Shown: positions 1 to 9,640, counted from the stretch's first letter. The stretch: DNA of 64,000 nt from Paenibacillus periandrae (GCF_022458865.1 NZ_JAJNMU010000012.1:186001-250000), one strand, 5' to 3'. Made by a program: numbers and translations. The notes: generated by a model not told the origin, from the sequence alone.

Positions 1-2
1 TT

Positions 3-1184
3 GGCAAAGAGCAGGGAATCAATCTGGAGTTTCGCGCGATGGGTAATGATTATGCGGATGCGCTGAAGGTTGCCTTGGCCGCAGATCAGGGACCTGAGCT
101 GTATAAGTTCGTGGGTACGGTGAAAGACCCGTTCATCAATGCAGGCTGGATGCTTCCGCTTGAGGACTTTGCCAAAGCCCCTGAATTTCTAAAGGACTAT
201 AAAGATATGATTATTCCGGAATATAACACTTACAAAGGGAAGACGTATTCCGTTCCATTCGTAGTGATTACGACCAAAATGCTGTATAACAAGCGGTTAT
301 TTGAAAAAGCGGGTATCAAAGAAGTTCCGCAAGCCTGGGACGAGGTTGTTTCGGCTGCTAAGAAAATTACAGCTGTAGGTGAAGGTAAGGAATATGGCTT
401 TGGTACACATCTCAAGGATGTAGGCGCGATGGGCGGCAAATGGTCGAATGCCGTGATGTTTGCTCCATCGGTTGGACATATGGGATACGACTTCCAGAAG
501 GGGCAATACCGATTTACTGATTTCAAACCGATTCTGGAGAAGATTGTTCAGATGAAGCAGGACAAGAGCATTTTCCCTGGAGCTGAGGGGATGGCGATTG
601 ATAATTTACGAGCGCAGTTTGCTGAGGGACGTATTGGTATGATGATGGGCGCGAGTTGGGAAGTCACTAACTTAACCGACGCCTTAAAGCCTAAGGATGA
701 TTGGGGCGTTGCGCATGTACCGGTGTTGGACACAGCAAAGCGCTATAAAGAATATGCTCAGATCGGCGATTACCTGGTGTTTGGAGCAGCTGCCAAAAAA
801 AATCCGGAAAAAAGCTTTATTGTTTATGAATATGTACACAGCAAGAAATTCCAAAGGGATATGCATGAAGAAGGCGTAGATTTTATGGCAAATGCCAAAG
901 CAATCGAAGGAGCAAAAACACCTGATAAGAAGGGGTGGAAGGAATTTTCTGATTTAAGCACTTCCTATTTCACCAAAACACCACCGGATGGAGCTATCAA
1001 GCTGGAGGGTGACACGTATCAGAATACGATTGGCAAGATTTTATCAGGCTCCGTAACCGATATCGGTAAAGAACTGGAAGGTCTGGACAAACGATACAAC
1101 GACGCTTTGACACGGGCGATCAAGGATGGTTTTGATCTCGGTCCATTCAAGGACGCAGCTTGGGACACCAGATTGAAACCATGA
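3..1184 (+). CDS. Extracellular sugar-binding protein of an ABC transporter (5' end outside window)
   Basis: The frame is open from base 3, so the gene begins before the window; an internal ATG at 39 is not the start. The 393 visible residues have the character of a family 1 solute-binding protein: a VALAADQGPELYKF segment, a YSVPF hinge-like segment, and a C-terminal region with GKILSGSV and a helical tail. The signal peptide and lipobox would lie upstream and are not visible. Family knowledge: such lipoproteins deliver oligosaccharides or sugar acids to a CUT1 permease pair. Two permease genes follow directly, the first 28 bases after the stop, so this is the binding subunit of that transporter. 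The ligand is unknown, but the downstream DapA-family enzymes suggest an acidic or keto sugar. Confidence 0.85.
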   Translation, partial: GKEQGINLEFRAMGNDYADALKVALAADQGPELYKFVGTVKDPFINAGWMLPLEDFAKAPEFLKDYKDMIIPEYNTYKGKTYSVPFVVITTKMLYNKRLFEKAGIKEVPQAWDEVVSAAKKITAVGEGKEYGFGTHLKDVGAMGGKWSNAVMFAPSVGHMGYDFQKGQYRFTDFKPILEKIVQMKQDKSIFPGAEGMAIDNLRAQFAEGRIGMMMGASWEVTNLTDALKPKDDWGVAHVPVLDTAKRYKEYAQIGDYLVFGAAAKKNPEKSFIVYEYVHSKKFQRDMHEEGVDFMANAKAIEGAKTPDKKGWKEFSDLSTSYFTKTPPDGAIKLEGDTYQNTIGKILSGSVTDIGKELEGLDKRYNDALTRAIKDGFDLGPFKDAAWDTRLKP

Positions 1185-1212
1185 CAGATGTTTGGCAGGA
1201 AAGGAGCAGCTT

Positions 1213-2154
1213 ATGAAGACCGCAACATTGAAATACCGCCAAAGGAATGAGCATTCCATCGTGGGCAGAGTGCTCGGTAAAGATTCATTTCAAGCCTATC
1301 TGATGCTGCTGCCGATGCTGATCGGATTTGCGTTCTTTACGATTTATCCCATGCTGTGGCTGATGAAATGGGCATTTTATGATTATGATGGCATAACGAC
1401 GGCCAAATTCATCGGAATTGATAATTTTATAAGAGCTTTTACAAGAGATCCCAAATATTGGGAATCGTTGCTGAATACATTTATTATCGTTTTTGCCAAG
1501 CTAGTGATCGAGTTTCCGTTGGCCTTGTTCCTGGCGGTGCTGCTCAATAAGGGGACGCGAATCAATTCGATGTTCCGTACCGCTTTCTTTATACCGACGA
1601 TTAATAGTACAGCTGTTATCGGTCTGATTTTCTTCCTCATGTTCGAGCCTTACCAGGGTATCGTGAACCAGGTGTTTATCAAAACCGGACTTATGGACAC
1701 CTCGATTGAATGGTTTGGTACGAAGGCACTTGCTAACACCATCATTGTCATTGCCAGTGTTTGGCATAATTTCGGAATTAATATGGTGTTCTTTCTCATG
1801 GGTATGCAGACGATACCTAACGAATTGTATGAATGTGCTGAAATCGATGGGGTAACCCGATGGCAAAAGTTCATCTATATTACGCTGCCGATGCTGGCGC
1901 CTATCATGAAAGTTTTATTGATGCTGGCGATCATTGGAAGCATGAAGATGGCCGACTTGGTACTTGTACTCACGAATGGACAGCCTGGTGGACAGACGGA
2001 AGTGGTCATGACCTATGTATTCAAATACTTCTTCTCCTACGGAGTATCCGATTCGATGAATCAGTTCGGTTATGCGTCTTCGCTTTCTGTCATTACGGGT
2101 CTGGTGCTTGCTGTGATAACCGGATTGTATTATAAGCTGACCAAAAATGATTAA
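1213..2154 (+). CDS. CUT1-type sugar ABC transporter permease (MalF/UgpA-like)
   Basis: A 313-residue integral membrane protein with about six hydrophobic helices. The cytoplasmic EAA loop is visible (ECAEIDGVTRWQKF followed by ITLPML), the contact site for the ATPase. The frame is open from a TTG at 1192, but AAGGAG at 1201-1206 sits six bases before ATG 1213, so I chose 1213. It follows the binding-protein gene closely and precedes the second permease by 29 bases. No ATPase gene is in the operon; CUT1 systems of Firmicutes commonly share a housekeeping MsmK-type ATPase encoded elsewhere, which is inference here. Confidence 0.9.
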   Translation: MKTATLKYRQRNEHSIVGRVLGKDSFQAYLMLLPMLIGFAFFTIYPMLWLMKWAFYDYDGITTAKFIGIDNFIRAFTRDPKYWESLLNTFIIVFAKLVIEFPLALFLAVLLNKGTRINSMFRTAFFIPTINSTAVIGLIFFLMFEPYQGIVNQVFIKTGLMDTSIEWFGTKALANTIIVIASVWHNFGINMVFFLMGMQTIPNELYECAEIDGVTRWQKFIYITLPMLAPIMKVLLMLAIIGSMKMADLVLVLTNGQPGGQTEVVMTYVFKYFFSYGVSDSMNQFGYASSLSVITGLVLAVITGLYYKLTKND

Positions 2155-2183
2155 ACCGTTTATTAGGAACCGAGGAGGTGCAG

Positions 2184-3035
2184 TTGCTTCACATGAATAC
2201 CCATAAGGCCATCTCTTCCACGATACTGTATACGGGGCTAAGTATACTCTTTGTTCTGACGTTATTTCCTATCTTGTATACGATGCTCTCCTCCTTCAAG
2301 ACCAATCTGGAGGTGATGTCCTCGGGCAGCTTGCTTCCAACCAGCTTCAGCGTTAAAAACTATGTGGATGCCTGGAAACTGGGACATTTCGATTTGTATA
2401 CGTGGAATAGTATTTATATGACATTTTTCATTGTAGTGGGCACTATTGTCACTTCGACCATGGGTGGATATGTGTTTTCCAGAGGAAAATTTCCCGGTAA
2501 AAATCTGATTTTTGTCATACTCGTATCTACTATGTTTATTTCTGCAGGAACCCTGTATCTGTATCCGCAGCTGATCGTGGCCAAATTATTCCATCTCAAC
2601 ACGTCGTTGTGGGGAGTTATCATTATTAACATATTGGGCTTTAACATCACGCAGCTGTACATTGCCCGCAAATATATCGATACGATTTCTCCGGAAATTG
2701 ATGAAGCAGCGAAGATGGACGGATGCAGTTTTTTCAGAATATTTTGGAATATGATATTTCCTCTGATCAAGCCTTTGATTGCAACGATTGGCCTATTATC
2801 CTTCATGAATGCATGGAACGATTACTTGCTTCCTATGGTATTCACAATTGGCAACCCGAATAATTCGCCACTTGTGGTCGGTGTCGTTGCACTTAAGAGT
2901 CGAGGAGAAACAGTAAGCTCGTGGAATTTGATGCTGGCTGGAACGACCATGTCGATTATCCCTATGCTGGTTGTATATTTATTCTTGAATCGATTCTTTA
3001 TCGCAGGACTAACGAGTGGAGCTATTAAAGGCTAG
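2184..3035 (+). CDS. CUT1-type sugar ABC transporter permease (MalG/UgpE-like)
   Basis: The second permease of the transporter, about 283 residues, with an N-terminal helix, a periplasmic-type loop and a conserved EAA motif (DEAAKMDGCSFFRIF, then FPLIKP). It ends in GLTSGAIKG, the typical C-terminus of MalG-like permeases. The start is ambiguous: AGGAGG at 2173-2178 is five bases from TTG 2184 but fourteen from ATG 2193; the choice changes only three residues. It forms a heterodimer with the product of 1213-2154. Ligand specificity cannot be read from the permease. Confidence 0.88.
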   Translation: MLHMNTHKAISSTILYTGLSILFVLTLFPILYTMLSSFKTNLEVMSSGSLLPTSFSVKNYVDAWKLGHFDLYTWNSIYMTFFIVVGTIVTSTMGGYVFSRGKFPGKNLIFVILVSTMFISAGTLYLYPQLIVAKLFHLNTSLWGVIIINILGFNITQLYIARKYIDTISPEIDEAAKMDGCSFFRIFWNMIFPLIKPLIATIGLLSFMNAWNDYLLPMVFTIGNPNNSPLVVGVVALKSRGETVSSWNLMLAGTTMSIIPMLVVYLFLNRFFIAGLTSGAIKG

Positions 3036-3075
3036 TAAACCATACAATAACGATAGAAATAGGAGGAAAAATATA

Positions 3076-3993
3076 ATGGCAGCAACAATAACAGGGATTA
3101 TTCCCGCACTGGTGACACCCTTCGACAAGTATGGCAATTTGGTAAAGGATTCAGCTGAAAAGCTGTTGGAAAAGTATGTAGAGGAACGCGCAGATGGCCT
3201 ATACATGCTGGGTTACACAGGCGAAGGCAGGCTGATGTCGGTAGCTGAGAGAAAAGAGTGGACAGAGGTCGTGCTTGGTATCAATAACGGAAGGATACCG
3301 GTTATTGTCCATGTCGGCTATTCCAATGAAGAAGAAGCCCTGGATCTAACCCGTCATGCAACGAAAGCAGGAGCCTTTGCTGTGTCTTCGGTACCTTTAT
3401 CCAATTCAGCTACGCTGCAAGAAAACGTGTTGTATTTTAAAAACCTCGCTGAAGCTTCCGATCTTCCTTTCTATATTTACTGGAATCAGGAGATTATTGA
3501 TAATGAGACAGGAAAACGTGCAGCTGCGGTGAAGCTTGTGGAAACGATGTCACAGGTCAGGAATTTTGCCGGTATTAAATATACGGACAGCAACTTCTAC
3601 TACTTGGAGCGAATCAGAAAATATATGCCGGAGCTGAATCTGCTCACCGGTGTCGATACAATGGTTCAAGCAGGAGCGCTGTTAGGTGCGGATGGAGCGA
3701 TAGGTGCGCTGCAAAGTGTGACCTGCGGACATATGCGCGTCATGTGGGATGAATACAAGGCTGGTAATCTGGAAAAAGCACAAAAGCTCCAAATACAGGC
3801 AAACAACGTATATGAAATGCTGGATCGCCCGGATGTTGGCGTGATTCCAGGTATTAAAGTGATCATGGAGCACGAAGGAATTCCTGGCTTGCCTAAATTG
3901 CCAACACCACCGCTTACTGATCCTGTTATTATTAAGCAATTATTAGAAGTGTATGAAAGCAATATCGTAAATAAAGTGACAGCCAACTCGTAA
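3076..3993 (+). CDS. DapA/NanA-family aldolase or lyase (sialate-lyase-like)
   Basis: A 305-residue TIM-barrel protein of the dihydrodipicolinate synthase/N-acetylneuraminate lyase superfamily. The substrate-carboxylate loop reads GYTGEGRLMS (residues 46-55), closer to the sialate lyase form GSTGEG than to DapA GTTGE. The Schiff-base lysine is K168 in AGIKYTDSNFYYLER, and a tyrosine in FYIYWN (133 or 135) is the likely proton relay. Family members split or form 2-keto-3-deoxy acids with pyruvate. Start: ATG 3076, nine bases after AGGAGG (3061-3066); the frame is open upstream but without signal. Being in a sugar-uptake operon, it is more likely catabolic than a lysine-biosynthesis enzyme. Substrate unknown. 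Confidence 0.88.
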   Translation: MAATITGIIPALVTPFDKYGNLVKDSAEKLLEKYVEERADGLYMLGYTGEGRLMSVAERKEWTEVVLGINNGRIPVIVHVGYSNEEEALDLTRHATKAGAFAVSSVPLSNSATLQENVLYFKNLAEASDLPFYIYWNQEIIDNETGKRAAAVKLVETMSQVRNFAGIKYTDSNFYYLERIRKYMPELNLLTGVDTMVQAGALLGADGAIGALQSVTCGHMRVMWDEYKAGNLEKAQKLQIQANNVYEMLDRPDVGVIPGIKVIMEHEGIPGLPKLPTPPLTDPVIIKQLLEVYESNIVNKVTANS

Positions 3994-4043
3994 TTCGATG
4001 CTGGAGTTTCGTATCGATTATATATCAGCAGCAGGAGGAATTT

Positions 4044-5021
4044 ATGAAGCCGCAACCGTTAGCACATTGGGGATTGAACACGAGCAGACTCGTATTTGGA
4101 TGTATGGGATTGGGAGGGGACTGGACTAATGGGCCTATCACCAAAGAACATGTACATCAAGCTGAACAAGTAACCGAGGCTGCTTTAGAAGCCGGTATTA
4201 GCATGTTCGATCATGCAGACATTTATCGGAGTGGCAAGGCAGAGCTCGTATTCGGGCAAATGCTGAAAGCTCGTCCTTCTTTACGGGATAACATGATTAT
4301 TCAGTCCAAATGCGGCATTCGCTTCGCGGACGGTGATGGTCCGGGACGTTATGATTTTTCAAAAGACTATATCCTGAATTCCGTGGAGGGAATTCTGAAG
4401 CGTCTCGGAATCGAGACTTTGGATATACTGCTGCTTCATCGTCCAGATCCATTGATGGAGCCAGACGAAGTTGCCGAAGCAATCGAAACCTTGTATACGT
4501 CAGGCAAGGTTAAACGATTCGGTGTATTCAACATGAGCGCAGGACAAATCCGTTTCTTGCAGCAGGCTTCATCGCAACCGTTCATCGTCAATCAGCTCGA
4601 AATAAGCCTTGCGCATCTGCACTTCCTTGATCAGGGGGTTCACATCAACCAGGAAGCTGGAACCAGCGTCAATTTCGCTGATGGATTGTTGGAGTATTGC
4701 CAGACTGAGCACATTCAGGTTCAAGCCTGGAGTCCACTCGCCAAGGGTATATTCTCCGGGCAGCCGGTAGACGGGGCATCGGAAGCTGTTCGTCAAACAG
4801 CGGCTTTAGTGGCGAAGCTGGCACAGCAGAAGGAAACGTCGCAAGAGGCGATTGTTCTTGGCTGGCTCATGAGGCATCCAGCTCGAATCCAGCCTGTGAT
4901 CGGTACGACCAACCTGCAGAGAATTGTTGCCTGCCGAGACGCTGAACGTCAAGCAGAGCTAATGACACGGGAAGAATGGTATCAGCTCTATGTCAGTGCC
5001 CGTGGCGTAAAATTACCTTAA
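4044..5021 (+). CDS. Aldo/keto reductase (YdhF-like)
   Basis: A 325-residue NAD(P)H-dependent oxidoreductase of the aldo/keto reductase barrel. The catalytic tetrad is visible: D56, Y61, K89 and H132 (segments MFDHADIYRSG, IIQSKCG and LLLHRPDP). The C-terminal VIGTTNLQR is the cofactor-phosphate-binding element. AGGAGG lies seven bases before ATG 4044. The gene sits between two DapA-family genes and likely reduces or oxidises a sugar or an aldehyde released by one of them; this link is inferred from context. The overall sequence resembles the E. coli YdhF group, whose physiological substrate is not settled. Confidence 0.88.
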   Translation: MKPQPLAHWGLNTSRLVFGCMGLGGDWTNGPITKEHVHQAEQVTEAALEAGISMFDHADIYRSGKAELVFGQMLKARPSLRDNMIIQSKCGIRFADGDGPGRYDFSKDYILNSVEGILKRLGIETLDILLLHRPDPLMEPDEVAEAIETLYTSGKVKRFGVFNMSAGQIRFLQQASSQPFIVNQLEISLAHLHFLDQGVHINQEAGTSVNFADGLLEYCQTEHIQVQAWSPLAKGIFSGQPVDGASEAVRQTAALVAKLAQQKETSQEAIVLGWLMRHPARIQPVIGTTNLQRIVACRDAERQAELMTREEWYQLYVSARGVKLP

Positions 5022-5038
5022 TAAGAGAGGAACTAACC

Positions 5039-5956
5039 ATGACTATCACTAAAGGTATATGGCCAACAATGGTTACTCCATTCAAGGCAACCAAACAAAT
5101 AGATTACGATGGGTTGGAGCGGTTGATCGAATGGTATATAGCGAAAGGTGTACATGGATTGTTTGCCGTGTGCTTATCAAGCGAAATGTATCATCTTTCT
5201 CTAGCCGAGCGTGTGCAGGTAGCAAAGTTTGTTAAAGAGCAAGCAGGCAGCAGAGTACCGGTTGTCGCATCCGGCCATATTTCTTATTCGATAGAGGACC
5301 AGATTGAAGAAATCAAACAAATATCGGCTACGGGTGTGGATGCCTTCGTATTAAATGTGAATCGTTTGGCTACCGCCTACGAGTCTGAAGAGGTTTTTAA
5401 ACAAAATGTTGAGACCATCCTGACTAACGTGCCACATATCAAATTTGGACTATACGAATGCCCGGTTCCATACAAACGCTCCTTAACACCCGAATTGCTG
5501 AAATGGTGCGCGGATACAAACCGATTTTATTTCCTGAAGGATACGGAAGGTGTCCCGGCGCATATGCAAGCCAAGCTGGAGGCTGTGAAAGGCACACAGC
5601 TGCAAATCTTTAATGCAGAATCGGCAACGCTATTAAGTTCCTTAGAGCAAGGTGCATCAGGTTATAGTGGAATTATGGCCAACTTCCAACCTGATTTATA
5701 TGTCAGACTGTTTGATCTTTACGCAACGAATCCGGAGCAAGCAAGACGATTGCAAAATTATATCGGAATGTCTTCTGCCATGGGACGTGTGCTCTATCCG
5801 GCAGGCTCCAAATATTATCTGCAATTGGAAGGCTTGGAAATTTTATTGGATGGACGTACAGTCAGTAAGGAGCTTTTTAATGTATATATGAAGCAGGAGA
5901 TTGAACAATTAAGATTGTCGGATAATGATTTGCGAAATCAGATTAAATCGATATAA
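5039..5956 (+). CDS. Divergent DapA-family aldolase/lyase
   Basis: A 305-residue member of the dihydrodipicolinate synthase superfamily. Y139 (in LYECPVP) and Schiff-base lysine K167 (in FYFLKDTEG) are 28 residues apart, the same spacing as Y133/K161 of E. coli DapA. The usual GTTGE carboxylate-binding loop is replaced by CLSSEMYHLS (residues 45-54), so the substrate acid is probably bound differently. Start ATG 5039 follows GAGAGGA; the open frame upstream overlaps the preceding gene and is not used. It is the last gene before the terminator at 5981-6017. It is only distantly related to the other DapA-like gene of the operon, so a different reaction is likely. Confidence 0.83.
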   Translation: MTITKGIWPTMVTPFKATKQIDYDGLERLIEWYIAKGVHGLFAVCLSSEMYHLSLAERVQVAKFVKEQAGSRVPVVASGHISYSIEDQIEEIKQISATGVDAFVLNVNRLATAYESEEVFKQNVETILTNVPHIKFGLYECPVPYKRSLTPELLKWCADTNRFYFLKDTEGVPAHMQAKLEAVKGTQLQIFNAESATLLSSLEQGASGYSGIMANFQPDLYVRLFDLYATNPEQARRLQNYIGMSSAMGRVLYPAGSKYYLQLEGLEILLDGRTVSKELFNVYMKQEIEQLRLSDNDLRNQIKSI

Positions 5957-5980
5957 ATAGTCATACATTAAATATGAAAT

Positions 5981-6017
5981 GGTTGATCTCACATTGTTGA
6001 TGATCAGCCTTTTTTTT
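5981..6017 (+). terminator. Rho-independent terminator of the first transport operon
   Basis: The arms GGTTGATC and GATCAGCC (one G-U pair) enclose a 13-base loop and are followed by a run of eight T. It lies 25 bases after the stop of the second DapA-like gene and ends the operon before the two-component genes. Confidence 0.85.
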
Positions 6018-6161
6018 ATTTTCATGCAGAGAATCTGAAGTTGGGGACAATAATATACGATCCGGTATTTGCCAAAAAGGACTTGTTTTATTATTGCATA
6101 GATTACATTAAAATAATCCTTATTTCATCTGTAATTTTACATTATTTCTGTCATGAGGATT

Positions 6162-6170
6162 TGTTATAAT
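6162..6170 (+). promoter_or_regulatory. Extended -10 promoter for the YesM/YesN-like pair
   Basis: TGTTATAAT is a perfect extended -10 hexamer (TATAAT at 6165-6170) about 50 bases before ATG 6220. No good -35 box is present at 17 bases; extended -10 elements often do without. The region 6018-6160 is AT-rich and holds nothing else I can name. Confidence 0.55.
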
Positions 6171-6219
6171 GATCAGATGCTTTAGAAACTTACATGACTT
6201 GACGAGGCAGGTGACCTGA

Positions 6220-7962
6220 ATGTATAAACGCAGCTTATTTGTCAAATTATTAGTTTGGTCCCTTCTGGCTACGACCATACCTTTTCTATGCTCCAACTTA
6301 ATTTCGTACAGGTCAACCTCAGCTACACTTCAGGCGAACATGATCGAGCTGAATCGGAAAACGATGAGTATTGGCATGGAAAACGTCAAAAAATATTTAG
6401 AGGAATTAAATCAATTATCGGTATCGTGGTACTACGATCAAAGTCTGATGGAGTACCTCTGGCTGGAAAAAACGAATTTTCAACAGGATATTTATATCGA
6501 CCGTCAAGTGGCTTATTTAATGTACAGTCGGCCTGAAATTAAAGTAGTCAATTTTCATAGCGGGATGAGTGGGCAAAAATATGCGAAGCTAAACTATTCA
6601 GTCTTGAAAATTTCCCAACAATTGCAGCTCCCATCCGATCAGAAAGAATCGTGGACCACCATTCCTGATTTTGAGATGCAGCAGTTGAACGGCAACCGCT
6701 ATTTAACCATTAATAAGAAGCTCATTGATTATCCGAAGCCTAATGTGCTGGGCATGCTGTCCATGTATATTTCGTTAGACGAGATTGGGCGATTAAGCAG
6801 ACAGCTATTCGATCCAGATCAAGAGTCGCTGTTTATGTTGATGAAGGACAGTGGAGAGCTTATGTATGCGCCCAAAGAAGCATCGGATACATCTGCTATG
6901 CAGCCAACAGAGCTTGGTTTGAACATGCATGAGCAGCCGGGATATCGATACGGTGAATATAACGGTAAAAAAGGAGTATTCATCATCGTAAACGACACGT
7001 TTTATGAGATGCCGCTGACCATGATCAAATTTATTCCTTCGGATTTCATTAACCAGGCAGCCCAAAAAACGTTGGATCAATCCATTGCTATCCAGTTCAT
7101 AGCGCTTGCATTCATTCTATTGTTTACATTCATCATCTCCTACTCGACCATTACGCCTATTAAAAGGCTGATTCGCAATATGACCCGAGTGGAGATCGGA
7201 CAATTCGATGTCGAAGAATTCAAGACCCGAGAGGACGAAATCGGCATTCTCGAGCTTCGGTTTCAAACGATGGTGCGCAATTTGAAGGAAATGATTATTC
7301 GGGAGTACGAACAGCGCATTGAAATCTCAACGGCCCAGCTAAAAATGCTGCAGGCGCAAATTAATCCGCATTTTTTATATAACACGCTGCAATCGATTGG
7401 TACCGTCGCACTCCGTCATGGGGTCGAGGAAATTAATGATAAAATATTTCAGCTGGGGTCGATCTTGAGGTACAGCATGGATTTCAATACGGAAACCGTT
7501 TACTTGCAGCAGGAGATTGAGCATATCGAGGATTATCTTTCACTTCAGGAAAACAGGTTCAAGCACAAGCTGTCATACAGCATACACTGTGAACCGGACG
7601 CGCTAAAAGTGAGTGTTCCCAAAATGATTTTGCAGCCGCTTGTTGAGAACAGCATTATCCATGGCATCGAAAGTGGGACAGGCATGGGTATGATTCATTT
7701 GGACATGGCACTGGACGCTGGCTGGTTGACCATTCGCATTACAGACAATGGGAAAGGAATGGATTATAACGAAATCGAACAGGTTCAGCTGCGCTTTCAC
7801 GAACCTAACGTTTACAAACGAGAGGAAGGCGGCATAGGCTTGATCAATGTGCTGCAGCGATTACGGCTCAAATATGGAGATCAATTTAAGTGGCATATGA
7901 CCAGCACACCTTATGACAAAACGGAAATTAGTCTGATCATTCCGATCCAGGAGGACCTATAG
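6220..7962 (+). CDS. YesM-like sensor histidine kinase
   Basis: A 580-residue membrane kinase. An N-terminal transmembrane helix (about residues 8-28) and a second one (about 290-312) bracket a large extracellular sensor domain. A HAMP domain follows, then the His_kinase domain with phospho-acceptor H384 in QINPHFLYNTL, and an ATPase domain with N box PLVENSIIHG, G1 box ITDNGKGMD and G2 box GGIGLINV. The LytS/YesM class typically senses extracellular carbohydrate, often through a binding protein. GGCAGGTG precedes ATG 6220. The regulator gene starts two bases after the stop, so the pair is translated together. It lies between two transport operons and could serve both. Confidence 0.93.
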   Translation: MYKRSLFVKLLVWSLLATTIPFLCSNLISYRSTSATLQANMIELNRKTMSIGMENVKKYLEELNQLSVSWYYDQSLMEYLWLEKTNFQQDIYIDRQVAYLMYSRPEIKVVNFHSGMSGQKYAKLNYSVLKISQQLQLPSDQKESWTTIPDFEMQQLNGNRYLTINKKLIDYPKPNVLGMLSMYISLDEIGRLSRQLFDPDQESLFMLMKDSGELMYAPKEASDTSAMQPTELGLNMHEQPGYRYGEYNGKKGVFIIVNDTFYEMPLTMIKFIPSDFINQAAQKTLDQSIAIQFIALAFILLFTFIISYSTITPIKRLIRNMTRVEIGQFDVEEFKTREDEIGILELRFQTMVRNLKEMIIREYEQRIEISTAQLKMLQAQINPHFLYNTLQSIGTVALRHGVEEINDKIFQLGSILRYSMDFNTETVYLQQEIEHIEDYLSLQENRFKHKLSYSIHCEPDALKVSVPKMILQPLVENSIIHGIESGTGMGMIHLDMALDAGWLTIRITDNGKGMDYNEIEQVQLRFHEPNVYKREEGGIGLINVLQRLRLKYGDQFKWHMTSTPYDKTEISLIIPIQEDL

Positions 7963-7963
7963 T

Positions 7964-9538
7964 ATGAATGTATTAATTGTCGATGATGAAGAGCACGTTA
8001 GAGAGGCAATTGACCTGTCAGTTGATTGGGAGAAATTTGGTGTTACTGGCAGGTATATGGCCGGGAACGGGATAGAAGCGCTGGAGTGCTTGAAAGCCTA
8101 TAAGCCAGCTGTCATGTTCTGTGATATGAGAATGCCTCAGATGAACGGGATTGAGCTGCTCCAAAAAATAAAGGAGGAAGGCTACGATACACATGTTATT
8201 GTGATCAGCGGCTACGACGATTTTGAATACACCCGCGCAACGATCAAGGCCAAGGGAGTCGACTACATCTTAAAGCCGTTCCGTAGAAAAGATGTAGAAG
8301 ATGCTCTGCAAAAGGCCATTCAGGTTTGGAAGGAACATTCAGATTCGAAGCAAACCGAAATGGAAAGGGGATATATGGTACGGAAAGCAGATGCCCTGCT
8401 GGATGAAAAAAAGCTGGCATCCTACTTCCGTGGGGAGATTCCTTTATCGCCATCCGTACGCAAAATATTTGAGAAAACGGGTCTGCCCGAGCAATCAATC
8501 AAAATCGCCCTCATACTCCCCAAAAACCGAAAACGTATTCTGGATCAGCGCTTTCTGATGGATGACGATTTGTTCACGTATGCGGTCGGCAACATTGCCC
8601 AATATGCGCTTGGCAGCCACTTTGCCCATTATCTCTGTAGACTAGATGATTATCAATGGCTGCTGCTTATGGGTGGAGATACTTGGGGATCGAACGAGGA
8701 GGATTACAAGTTCTATGTGGACCGGTTGATGCGGGCATGGAAGCAGACGATTCAACTCGATGTAATGGTTGGCTCGAACAGAGGGTTTGCCGATTTAACG
8801 CACATTCATAAAGTCATAGGAGACGCAAGGAATACGCTCTTAAATGGGGATGTGCTGTCAGAGGGTGCTCATCCAGCTGCTAAAGCGCCGCATGAGCTTC
8901 CATCCTTGATGAACGAATTATTTTTGCTGAAAAAAGTGATAGAAACGGGCAATAAAGCGTTTGCCACAGATCTCCTGAACAAGTACACAGACGCTTTAAG
9001 ACAAAGAGGAGCATTGCTGCTTAAGGAACTTCAGGTGTGCACGATGGAAGCGAATTTACTGCTAGGCCGCTGTAAGCAATTGGTTCAGAATCAGACAGAT
9101 GATGTGCAGGTCCCGTATATGCCGCTGTGGATTAACGATTTGGATGAATGGGAGAAGGTACTCGTAGATCAAGTCCACACTTTAATAGAAGGCTTGAATC
9201 CGCTTACCTCATCAGGTAGAAGTATGGCGGACATTAAGGATTATTTGGATACGCATTTTTATGAGGATATTTCATTAACCTTTTTAGCGGAGCAATTTCA
9301 TTTTAGTCCACAATATATATCCAAGAAGTTCAAGGATACTTACCATACAACGGTTGTAAGCTATTTAACTGATTTAAAAATGGAACGGGCCAAAGCGCTG
9401 CTGGAAGGAACGACACTTTCCATAGCTGATATCGCCAATCAACTCGGATACGATGATGAGAATTACTTTAGTAAAGTGTTTAAAAAACAGGTCGGCGTGT
9501 CGCCGTTTCCGTATCGTAAAGAAAATGAGATTAAATAA
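7964..9538 (+). CDS. YesN-like response regulator with AraC-type HTH domain
   Basis: 524 residues. The N-terminal receiver domain (about 1-120) has acidic pocket IVDDEE, phospho-acceptor D54 in FCDMRMPQ and lysine in YILKPF. A long middle region precedes a C-terminal AraC-type double HTH (about 420-520), recognisable by LTFLAEQFHFSPQYISKKFK, IADIANQLGYDDENYFSKVF and KKQVGVSPFPYRK. AGGAGG precedes ATG 7964. It is the partner of the kinase just upstream and should activate the transporter operon that starts about 100 bases downstream. The target sites were not identified. Confidence 0.93.
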   Translation: MNVLIVDDEEHVREAIDLSVDWEKFGVTGRYMAGNGIEALECLKAYKPAVMFCDMRMPQMNGIELLQKIKEEGYDTHVIVISGYDDFEYTRATIKAKGVDYILKPFRRKDVEDALQKAIQVWKEHSDSKQTEMERGYMVRKADALLDEKKLASYFRGEIPLSPSVRKIFEKTGLPEQSIKIALILPKNRKRILDQRFLMDDDLFTYAVGNIAQYALGSHFAHYLCRLDDYQWLLLMGGDTWGSNEEDYKFYVDRLMRAWKQTIQLDVMVGSNRGFADLTHIHKVIGDARNTLLNGDVLSEGAHPAAKAPHELPSLMNELFLLKKVIETGNKAFATDLLNKYTDALRQRGALLLKELQVCTMEANLLLGRCKQLVQNQTDDVQVPYMPLWINDLDEWEKVLVDQVHTLIEGLNPLTSSGRSMADIKDYLDTHFYEDISLTFLAEQFHFSPQYISKKFKDTYHTTVVSYLTDLKMERAKALLEGTTLSIADIANQLGYDDENYFSKVFKKQVGVSPFPYRKENEIK

Positions 9539-9640
9539 TTACCTTTTTCAGCGCGTATATTCCATGCCCGACGAAGTCATAATTCTTTACAATAAGGATA
9601 GTTCAACAATGAATTGAAGAACACTTAGGAGGAGTCTTAG

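Noticed and set aside
1192..1212. TTG 1192 as the start of the first permease
   Set aside because: The ribosome binding site AAGGAG lies after it, directly in front of ATG 1213.
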